The notes below the pieces were generated by a model. The model was not told the origin of the DNA. It worked only from the letters and a program-made list of their open reading frames with translations, and ran no database searches. The position numbers were made by a program, and so were the translations under genes. A stretch of DNA of 11,129 bases. Source: Selenomonas sp. (GTDB lineage: Bacteria > Bacillota_C > Negativicutes > Selenomonadales > Selenomonadaceae). The stretch lies in the NCBI GenBank assembly GCA_017940705.1, contig JAGAYB010000111.1, forward strand, positions 1 to 11,129, read 5' to 3'. This document shows positions 1 to 6,103 of this stretch, in pieces (within the stretch, counting starts at the first letter, position 1; the number at the start of each line of letters is the position of its first letter).

Positions 1-236
1 ATAAACTGCGCCGTCCGCTTGCGCGCGCCTTCGTAAATGTCCGTAGCCTGTACGGAGAGAGCATAGGCGCCCCGATGGGGATTGGCATTACAGCCCCCAT
101 AGTAGCCGCACAGTGACTGAATCATCTGTTCAGGCTTCTGGGTGGTAGCACCGTTGTCCAGATAGGCTACCTTCTTGCCGTTAATCGGCCTGTTCAGCAG
201 GGGAAAATCCTTGAGAAACTCCTGTGCATCAGCCAT
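1..236 (-). CDS. sufS: Cysteine desulfurase SufS, N-terminal part (runs off the left edge)
   Basis: SufS is the PLP-dependent desulfurase that takes sulfur from L-cysteine as a persulfide and feeds the SufBCD scaffold. Only the first 78 residues are in the window. They begin MADAQEFLKDFPLLN and contain YLDNGATTQKP and NANPHRGAYALS, which match the N-terminal PLP-fold region of SufS/CsdA class-V aminotransferases. The catalytic Cys and PLP Lys lie outside the window. The ATG at 234-236 is preceded at 7 nt by AAAGGAGG (244-251), so the start is well supported. It overlaps the end of sufD by 8 bp, as expected for translational coupling in a suf operon. SufS rather than another class-V aminotransferase is inferred from the motifs plus the sufCBD neighbours. 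A sufU or other sulfur acceptor might lie downstream, outside the window. Confidence 0.95.
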   Translation of the reverse strand, partial: MADAQEFLKDFPLLNRPINGKKVAYLDNGATTQKPEQMIQSLCGYYGGCNANPHRGAYALSVQATDIYEGARKRTAQF

Positions 237-1065
237 GAGAAAGCCTCCTTTGCAGGTAAGCGTCAATTTCTGCTTTTAATTCAGCGTTATCAATGCGGTC
301 AAGTACCGGCTGGAAGTTTGCTTCTACCACGAGTTTCTGAGCTTCGGCGAGGTCAAGGCCACGGCTCATCAGGTAAAAGAGCTTTTCTTCATCCATCTTG
401 CCAATGCTGACTGCGTGATGGCCGTCCACATCATCTTCATGGGACAGCATGATGGGTACGCTGCGGTTATGAACGTGGTCAGACAGCACCATGACTTCCT
501 CGTCCTCACGGCCGACAGAGCCTTTGGAACCTTCGAGGAAATCCAATGTGCCGCGGAAGGTCTTTTCCGCACCGCCGAGCAGCGCCCCGCGCACCTGCAT
601 ATTGGCATCGGTACGCTTGCCCTGCTGACGGATGATGTAGTTCAGGTCAATCCTGCGCTGACCGTCTCCGAAATACAGCCCCCAGACATCGGCAAAGCTG
701 TCGTCACCTGCCATATCCACGGTCAGTTCTGCCGCCGTATGTTTGGCACCGGCTTCCACCGTGGTGTAATTGAATCTTGCACCCTTGCCCACATGGACTT
801 TGATGCGGCTGACAGCAGTTTGTTCTTCATCCACCAGTTGAACATAGATAAGGTTCAGCTCGCCGCCGTCGGCGATATGCGCCTGCACTTCCAGCGCTCC
901 GCCATCGCGCCTGTCGAGCACAATGCTCTTAGTTTCGCCTGCTTCCACGAGAATCTTTTCAGTCTGTTTTTTATCGTCAAGTCCTGCCGGTACAGGCACT
1001 TCATTGACTTTCAGCCACCGCCAGGTACGCATGGGAATGGCGGAAAAAATTTCTTCATTTAACAT
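229..1065 (-). CDS. sufD: Fe-S cluster assembly protein SufD
   Basis: SufD is a scaffold subunit that pairs with SufB in the SufBC2D complex and is needed for iron acquisition during cytoplasmic [Fe-S] assembly. The protein is 278 residues from the ATG at 1063-1065. The open frame extends 16 codons upstream into sufB, but the internal ATG has AAGGAGG at 8 nt and gives the usual MLNEEIF-type beginning, so I prefer it. The C-terminal third carries the SufB/SufD beta-helix signature: HNRSVPIMLSHEDDVDGHHA, then IGKMDEEKLFYLMSRGL. His217, in the GHHA segment, appears to match the functionally important His360 of E. coli SufD by motif position. It is much shorter than the roughly 420-residue E. coli SufD, mainly at the N-terminus, which is common in Gram-positive-type suf operons. 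It starts 13 bp after sufB and overlaps sufS. Confidence 0.93.
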   Translation of the reverse strand: MLNEEIFSAIPMRTWRWLKVNEVPVPAGLDDKKQTEKILVEAGETKSIVLDRRDGGALEVQAHIADGGELNLIYVQLVDEEQTAVSRIKVHVGKGARFNYTTVEAGAKHTAAELTVDMAGDDSFADVWGLYFGDGQRRIDLNYIIRQQGKRTDANMQVRGALLGGAEKTFRGTLDFLEGSKGSVGREDEEVMVLSDHVHNRSVPIMLSHEDDVDGHHAVSIGKMDEEKLFYLMSRGLDLAEAQKLVVEANFQPVLDRIDNAELKAEIDAYLQRRLSHG

Positions 1066-1078
1066 CAGCTTTTCCTCC

Positions 1079-2488
1079 TTACCCCATAGTACCTTCAAGT
1101 TCGATATTGACAAGATTGTTCATTTCAAGCGCATATTCGAGCGGCAGTTCCTTGGCAATCGGCTCCACGAAACCACGCACAATCATGGCCCGGGCTTCCT
1201 CTTCGTCAATGCCGCGACTGGTCAGATAGAAGATGGCCTCATCACTGATACGCCCAATCTTGGCCTCATGTCCGATATCTGCCTCGTCGCCTTCAATGTC
1301 CATAACGGGCAAAGTATCACTGCGTGACAGGTTGTCGAGCATCAGGGACTCACAGTTTACGGAGCACTTGGCAAACGGTGCGTTCTTCGTCACCTTTACC
1401 GCACTGCGGTAGGTGGCCTTGCCCCCGGCCTTAGAAATGGTACGGGTGTTGATGTTAGCCGAGGTATGGGGCGCCGCATGGATAACGCTGGCCCCTGTGT
1501 CAAGATTCTGCCCCTTGGAGGCAAAGGTCACGCCCGTGAACTCACAGCGGGCATTTTCCCCGTGCAGCACACTGCAAGGGTACAGGCAGGAAATATGGGA
1601 GCCAAAGGAGCCGGACACCCATTCGATAAGGCCGTCCTTTTCCACCAGCGCACGTTTGGTGTTGAGGTTCATCATATTGCGCGACCAGTTTTCAATCGTG
1701 GAATAACGCAGGCGCGCGCCCTCCTTGACGAAAAGTTCCACACAGCCGGCATGGAGATTGGTCACGTTGTGTTTCGGTGCCGAGCAGCCTTCGATAAAGT
1801 GCAGGCTGGCGTTTTTCTCCACGATAATCAGCGTGTGCTCAAACTGGCCGGCTCCGGCGGCATTCAAACGGAAATAACTCTGCAAGGGCATTTCCACATG
1901 GACACCTTCCGGCACGTAGACAAAGGAACCGCCGGACCAGACCGCACCATGCAGGGCCGCAAACTTATGGTCTTTCGGTGGTACAAGGGTCATGAAGTAT
2001 TCTTTTACAATATCTTCATGCTCCACGAGTGCCGTTTCCATATCTGTATAGATAACGCCCTGCTTGACCATATCTTCCTGAATGGAGTGGTAAACCACTT
2101 CCGAATCATACTGGGCACCGACACCGCCCAAAGAAGTCTTTTCCGCTTCGGGAATGCCCAGACGGTCAAAGGTGTCCTTGATGTCCTCCGGCACTTCTTC
2201 CCAGCTGCCGGTCATCTTGGCATCGGGCTGGACATAGGTCACGATATCGTCCATGTGGAGTTCTTCAAGGGACGGCCCCCAGGTGGGCAGTTCCAGAGAA
2301 TTATAGACCTCCAGGGATTTTAAGCGGAACGCGGTCATCCATTCGGGGTCATGCTTGCGCTTGGATATGTCTTTGACAATTTCCGGCGTCAGGCCGCTAT
2401 GCGATTTATAAAGGGAACGGTCAACATTTTTGATGTCGTAGAGGGTGCGTTCAATGTCCTCCACATAGGTTTTTTTCTTTTCAGCCAT
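1079..2488 (-). CDS. sufB: Fe-S cluster assembly protein SufB
   Basis: SufB is the main scaffold on which nascent clusters form; it receives sulfur from SufS and is driven by the SufC ATPase. The 469-residue protein starts MAEKKKTYVEDIERTLYD and shows family hallmarks: WSGGSFVYVPEGVHVEMPLQ, HFIEGCSAP, VSGSFGSHISCLYPC, and the C-terminal GHEAKIGRISDEAIFYLTSR. Cys379 (in VNCESLM) and Glu408 (in GHEAK) appear to match the essential Cys405 and Glu434 of E. coli SufB; this is alignment by motif only. A GTG at 2498-2500 would add four residues and overlap the sufC stop as GTGA. The ATG at 2486-2488 is better because GTGAGG sits 6 nt upstream, whereas the purine-rich tract before the GTG directly abuts it. 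The full-length size and intact motifs suggest a functional gene. Confidence 0.97.
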   Translation of the reverse strand: MAEKKKTYVEDIERTLYDIKNVDRSLYKSHSGLTPEIVKDISKRKHDPEWMTAFRLKSLEVYNSLELPTWGPSLEELHMDDIVTYVQPDAKMTGSWEEVPEDIKDTFDRLGIPEAEKTSLGGVGAQYDSEVVYHSIQEDMVKQGVIYTDMETALVEHEDIVKEYFMTLVPPKDHKFAALHGAVWSGGSFVYVPEGVHVEMPLQSYFRLNAAGAGQFEHTLIIVEKNASLHFIEGCSAPKHNVTNLHAGCVELFVKEGARLRYSTIENWSRNMMNLNTKRALVEKDGLIEWVSGSFGSHISCLYPCSVLHGENARCEFTGVTFASKGQNLDTGASVIHAAPHTSANINTRTISKAGGKATYRSAVKVTKNAPFAKCSVNCESLMLDNLSRSDTLPVMDIEGDEADIGHEAKIGRISDEAIFYLTSRGIDEEEARAMIVRGFVEPIAKELPLEYALEMNNLVNIELEGTMG

Positions 2489-2494
2489 AATGCG

Positions 2495-2500
2495 CCTCAC
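2495..2500 (-). promoter_or_regulatory. Ribosome binding site that sets the sufB start
   Basis: The minus strand reads GTGAGG followed by six bases and then the ATG at 2488. It overlaps the sufC stop codon, so sufB initiation is probably coupled to sufC termination. It favours the ATG over the GTG four codons upstream. Confidence 0.55.
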
Positions 2501-3249
2501 CCTTCCTGCTCTTCACGGATATGGGCAAAGCCGCGGCTGTTAATGTCCTCAATGAGTTCCGGGCCGCCTTCTTCGACAATCTGGCCGTTCATCAGCACGT
2601 GTACCTTGTCCACCTTCAGATGTTCTAAAATGCGGGTGTTATGTGTGATAATCAGGCAGGAGTTTTCAGCATTATGGAACTTGGCCACGCCCTCGGATAC
2701 AATCTGGACAGCATCCACGTCAAGGCCGGAATCTGTTTCATCAAGCAGTGCCAGCTTCGGATTCAGCATGAGCAGCTGCAAAATTTCCGTGCGCTTCTTT
2801 TCACCGCCGGAAAAGCCGACATTCAGATACCGCTGGGCGTATTCGGGGTCCATCTTGAGTTCCTGCATGGTAGCTTTGAGTTCCTTGCGGAAGGGCAGGA
2901 GTTTTACCTTTTCCCCCGTAATGGCCTGCTTGGCCGTGCGCAGCATATTCTCCACGGTGATGCCGGGAATTTCCTCCGGGGTCTGGAAGGAGAGAAAGAG
3001 CCCCTTGCGGCTGCGCTCGAAGGTCTTCAGCTCCTTCATGTCCTCGCCTGCAAATTCCAGCGTACCGCTGGTCACTGTGTACTTGGGATGCCCCATGATA
3101 ATGTTCATCAACGTGGACTTGCCGGAGCCGTTCGGCCCTAAAATGACATGGACTTCCCCCTTGCCTACCGACAGGGACAGGCCCTTTAATATTTCCTTAT
3201 CCTCCACACCGGCATGGAGGTCCTTGATTTCTAAAAGCTGCTCTGACAT
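2497..3249 (-). CDS. sufC: Fe-S cluster assembly ATPase SufC
   Basis: SufC is the soluble ABC-type ATPase of the SufBC2D scaffold; its dimerisation on ATP binding reshapes SufB-SufD during cluster assembly. The 250-residue protein is full length. Walker A GPNGSGKST is at 38-46, the Q-loop glutamine at 89, the signature FSGGE at 146-150, Walker B LALLDE near 166-171, the D-loop SGLD at 174-177 and the switch histidine at 203. The variant signature GFSGGEKKR and the DETDSGLD stretch are typical of SufC and separate it from ordinary ABC transporter ATPases. There is no membrane partner nearby. The ATG at 3247-3249 is preceded by AAAGGAG about 9 nt upstream. It is the first gene of the operon, roughly 95 nt downstream of the predicted transcription start. 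Confidence 0.97.
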   Translation of the reverse strand: MSEQLLEIKDLHAGVEDKEILKGLSLSVGKGEVHVILGPNGSGKSTLMNIIMGHPKYTVTSGTLEFAGEDMKELKTFERSRKGLFLSFQTPEEIPGITVENMLRTAKQAITGEKVKLLPFRKELKATMQELKMDPEYAQRYLNVGFSGGEKKRTEILQLLMLNPKLALLDETDSGLDVDAVQIVSEGVAKFHNAENSCLIITHNTRILEHLKVDKVHVLMNGQIVEEGGPELIEDINSRGFAHIREEQEG

Positions 3250-3308
3250 TTATAAACTCTCCTTTAAAACCCACAGGGTATTACCAAATTGCAACTACGC
3301 TCAGCTAT

Positions 3309-3342
3309 CCGACTTAATCCTTAGTATTTTTGTCGGGATTAA
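3309..3342 (-). repeat. Interlocked inverted repeats at the start of the suf leader
   Basis: On the minus strand, immediately after the predicted start site, TTAATC is followed directly by CCGAC, then twelve bases, then GATTAA and directly GTCGG. Each block is the reverse complement of its partner, so the order is A-B-A'-B'. The TTAATC arm extends to seven pairs, TTAATCC/GGATTAA (3336-3342 with 3314-3320), while CCGAC/GTCGG pairs 3332-3336 with 3309-3313. The two hairpins share a base and largely exclude each other. This could be a protein operator or a switchable leader structure; chance is not excluded. Confidence 0.4.
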
Positions 3343-3350
3343 CAAGTTTT

Positions 3351-3379
3351 ATTTTAGGGGGTTTACGGACAAAAGTCAA
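3351..3379 (-). promoter_or_regulatory. Sigma-70 promoter of the suf operon
   Basis: On the minus strand TTGACT (3374-3379) is separated by exactly 17 bp from TAAAAT (3351-3356). Each hexamer matches five of six consensus bases. The predicted start is near 3344, giving a leader of about 95 nt before sufC. The spacer holds a run of five C. I saw no obvious known Rrf2/IscR or SufR operator by eye. Confidence 0.75.
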
Positions 3380-3384
3380 TAGAA

Positions 3385-3394
3385 GGAAATTTCC
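3385..3394. repeat. Perfect 10-bp palindrome in the divergent promoter region
   Basis: GGAAATTTCC is a perfect palindrome lying 5 bp upstream of the suf -35 box and overlapping the candidate -35 of the divergent EAL gene. Its position would suit a shared operator, but a 10-bp palindrome can arise by chance and no factor is known for it here. Confidence 0.3.
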
Positions 3395-3418
3395 CTCATA
3401 CCACGAATAACATATAGT
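3390..3418 (+). promoter_or_regulatory. Candidate promoter of the divergent sensor/EAL gene
   Basis: TATAGT (3413-3418) is a five-of-six match to the -10 consensus, and 17 bp upstream lies a poor -35, TTTCCC (3390-3395). An alternative -10 is TAGAAT (3418-3423), which lacks a recognisable -35. The weak -35 would fit an activator-dependent promoter, but this is inference. Confidence 0.35.
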
Positions 3419-3444
3419 AGAATGTGCTTCGCAGAATTCCTCAG

Positions 3445-3452
3445 GGAGGAGG
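3445..3452 (+). promoter_or_regulatory. Ribosome binding site that sets the start of the EAL gene
   Basis: GGAGGAGG lies 7 nt before the ATG at 3460. It rules in this start over an in-frame GTG at 3424, which has no comparable site and would put extra residues before the signal peptide. Confidence 0.85.
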
Positions 3453-3459
3453 TTGTTCC

Positions 3460-6102
3460 ATGCGCTTTTCAATACATTTGCTTTTAATCACGGTGCTGGT
3501 CTGGACACAGCTGGCAGCCGCAGGTCTTTGTGCGGATTTTTTACGTCCGGCGCTGCGTATCGGCTTTACCGACGATAAGAAAGCCATTTGGCAGGACAGC
3601 CGTCTGCTCTATCACGGAGCTGCCTACGAATTTACCGAGGCTCTCAGTACGTATCTGAACATGAAAAACAGCTATGTAAGCGGCACCCTGGAGGAAAACC
3701 TGCTGCGCCTGCAAAACGGCAGCATTGACCTCATCCTGCTCCCGGACAGGCCGCTTGACCCCAATTTTACCGCCCCCCGGCCAATGAATCTGCCGTCAGG
3801 TGTTACCCCGGTGGGGCTTGGCAAGGGCATTGGCTGGCTGCTGTCCGCTGAGAACCGCCCGGAGCTTGCCGAAAGCCTGCGGCAGGCAGTTTTTACCATC
3901 AGCGAAGTCAATCCGTTCTATCCCAATGACCTGCAGGCCAAATATCATACCGCCGGCAAAACGCTGGCGCTCACCGCTGAAGAACGCGCTTATCTGGCCG
4001 CCCATCCCGTTATCCGTACCATGGTCTCCTCCAACAAACGCCCCTTCAGCTATATACAGGACGGGCAGGCCAAAGGGGTTATCGGAAGCATCGCAGAGCG
4101 CATCGAAAACGATTTAGGGATAAAACTTGCCATCGTCCCCGAAGAATCCCGGCTGAATCCTCTTGACCAGCTGACAGAGGGCAACATCGACATGGTGATG
4201 GATTTTTACACCGACTACAACTGGGCCAAAGTCCACAATGCCGACCTGACTTTTCCCTACATGATGCTTAATTATGTCTCTGTCATGCGCCGCGACCAGC
4301 CCCTGCCGGAAAAGCCGGTCATCGCCTGTCCGCGTTCTCATTTATACACCCATGACATCGAGCGCATGTACCCTGTCGAGCAGCTGCGCTATTATACCGA
4401 TGCCGCCGACTGCATGGCAGCTGTCAATAACGGCGAGGCAGATTTGACCTATGTCAAAGCCATCACTGCCCAAAGCGATATCTATCAGGGCAATTACTAT
4501 AACCTCTACACCAATGGCAACGTGGTTTTCAGCCACAATATTTCCATGGCGGTCAGCAACCATACCGACCCGATTCTCATTCGTATACTGAACAAGGAAA
4601 TTGCCCATATAAATCCGCAGGACATCACCAGCATCATCAATCACGAAGTATATCTGGTACAAAACAAAGACACCCTGCAATCCCTCATCTACCGCAATCC
4701 CTTCAAAGCCTTGGCAGTTCTGGGCAGCGTCCTGCTCATCATCATTATCGTCCTGCTCTACATCATGCACCTGCGCCGCAGCCACACCCAAAAGCTCTGG
4801 CGGCAGGCCAACATCGTCAAAGCAGCCCAGCTCTACAACCTGCGCTGGTTCGTCAATGAACTGCTGCCGACCATCGGCAAATACGACAAAGCCCGCCAGC
4901 AGGGTGAGCTCTTTGTACTGGCCGTTTCCCCCCAAAGGGTGGCCTTTATCAAAGAATTATACGGCACCAAGGAATTTGCGCTGGCAGTAAAGAACATCGT
5001 CACAGAGGTACAGGCAAAACTCCCCTGGATTCTGCTGTTTGGCCTGTCCAGCGAAATAACCCATGCCTATCTGCTCTGCCACAAACCGCCGGGGCTGACC
5101 TTCCGGCAGGCCGCCGAACGCATTGAAAAAGCCGCCCACATCATCGAAATCAACGGCGTGCCCACCAGCTTTACCTATTACATGGGCATCTGCCCTGTTC
5201 CCCGGCAAGGCGACCTTGAGCCGGCCGTCCTGATGGATAACGCCATGATGGCGCATAACGAAACCATCGGCCAAAACAAAACCATCGGCCTTTACAATGC
5301 CTCCCTGCATGACGAACTCTTGCAGCAGCAGCAAATGGAGCTCTACATGGAAAAAGCGCTGGAGGCCGGAGAATTTCAGGTATTTTTGCAGGCCAAGTAC
5401 GATTTGACCTCCAAGGCAGTCTGCGGCGCCGAGGCTTTAGTACGCTGGCAAAGTCCCGAAATGGGCTTTATGAATCCGGGCAGCTTCATCAGCCTCTTTG
5501 AACGCAATGGCTTTGCCATAAAACTTGACTACTATATGCTTGAGCATGTCTGCCAACAGCTGAAGGCGCGCATCCAAAAAGGCCTCCCTGTTGTACCGAT
5601 ATCTGTAAACCAGTCCGGCCTGCATATCACCGAGCGCGGCTATTTAGCCAATATGCAGGCCATCGCCGAACGCTACAACCTGCCCCGTAAGCTCGTTGAG
5701 CTGGAACTGACGGAAACCGCCTACATCGACTTCACGACCAAAAGCGAAAACGAAAACGCCCTGCATATCACAAGGCGTCTGAAAAGTATGGGCTATGCCC
5801 TCTCTATGGATGATTTTTGTACCGGCTATTCTTCTATCGCCATGCTGCGGCATCTGCCCATGGACGTGATGAAGATAGACCGCAGTATGCTCACGGAAGC
5901 CGAAAAATCCGAGCGCTCCCATACCATCCTCACACAAATCATTGAGCTGGGACAGCGGCTGGGCATGAAAGTTTTGGTGGAAGGCATCGAAACGCCGGAG
6001 CAGGAAGCCCTGCTCCAGCAGGCCGGCTGCAACATCGGTCAGGGCTTTCTCTTTGCCCGTCCGATTCCCTCTGACCAGTTCTGGAAAAAATATGTTGACT
6101 AA
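3460..6102 (+). CDS. Membrane sensor with periplasmic SBP-like region, degenerate GGDEF and EAL domain (probable c-di-GMP phosphodiesterase)
   Basis: The protein is 880 residues. Residues 1-25 form a signal peptide ending near LAAAGLCA. Residues about 30-150 resemble a shortened SBP_bac_3 domain (LRIGFTDD, GSIDLILLPD). Residues about 165-400 look like a fuller one (HPVIRTMVSSNKRPFSY, GNIDMVMDFY). Residues 416-437 are a transmembrane helix followed by LRRSH. Residues about 440-600 occupy the place of a GGDEF domain, but GLSSE at 528-532 stands where the signature would be, so cyclase activity is unlikely. The EAL domain covers about 630-880: E658-A-L, N717, E749, D784-D785, K805, E841 and Q861 match the usual catalytic and metal ligands, so c-di-GMP hydrolysis is plausible. 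Loop 6 reads DDFCTG instead of DDFGTG (Cys787). It is divergent from suf and convergent, one base apart, with rsmH. The ligand is unknown. Confidence 0.9.
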   Translation: MRFSIHLLLITVLVWTQLAAAGLCADFLRPALRIGFTDDKKAIWQDSRLLYHGAAYEFTEALSTYLNMKNSYVSGTLEENLLRLQNGSIDLILLPDRPLDPNFTAPRPMNLPSGVTPVGLGKGIGWLLSAENRPELAESLRQAVFTISEVNPFYPNDLQAKYHTAGKTLALTAEERAYLAAHPVIRTMVSSNKRPFSYIQDGQAKGVIGSIAERIENDLGIKLAIVPEESRLNPLDQLTEGNIDMVMDFYTDYNWAKVHNADLTFPYMMLNYVSVMRRDQPLPEKPVIACPRSHLYTHDIERMYPVEQLRYYTDAADCMAAVNNGEADLTYVKAITAQSDIYQGNYYNLYTNGNVVFSHNISMAVSNHTDPILIRILNKEIAHINPQDITSIINHEVYLVQNKDTLQSLIYRNPFKALAVLGSVLLIIIIVLLYIMHLRRSHTQKLWRQANIVKAAQLYNLRWFVNELLPTIGKYDKARQQGELFVLAVSPQRVAFIKELYGTKEFALAVKNIVTEVQAKLPWILLFGLSSEITHAYLLCHKPPGLTFRQAAERIEKAAHIIEINGVPTSFTYYMGICPVPRQGDLEPAVLMDNAMMAHNETIGQNKTIGLYNASLHDELLQQQQMELYMEKALEAGEFQVFLQAKYDLTSKAVCGAEALVRWQSPEMGFMNPGSFISLFERNGFAIKLDYYMLEHVCQQLKARIQKGLPVVPISVNQSGLHITERGYLANMQAIAERYNLPRKLVELELTETAYIDFTTKSENENALHITRRLKSMGYALSMDDFCTGYSSIAMLRHLPMDVMKIDRSMLTEAEKSERSHTILTQIIELGQRLGMKVLVEGIETPEQEALLQQAGCNIGQGFLFARPIPSDQFWKKYVD

Positions 6103-6103
6103 A

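Noticed and set aside
415..1062. 215-codon open frame on the plus strand opposite sufD
   Set aside because: It is antisense to a clear sufD gene and its translation resembles no known family. It has no good ribosome binding site and is best explained by codon bias of the real gene.
1466..2323. 285-codon open frame on the plus strand opposite sufB
   Set aside because: It is fully antisense to sufB, is rich in His, Gly and Arg in the way typical of shadow frames, and has no domain signature or promoter.
2498..2500. GTG start of sufB overlapping the sufC stop (GTGA)
   Set aside because: The only purine-rich tract directly abuts the GTG, while the ATG at 2488 has a properly spaced site and the usual MAEKKK beginning.
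2351..3382. 343-codon plus-strand frame opposite sufC and extending into the intergenic region
   Set aside because: The serine-rich translation is a shadow of sufC and crosses the suf promoter. There is no ribosome binding site at its start.
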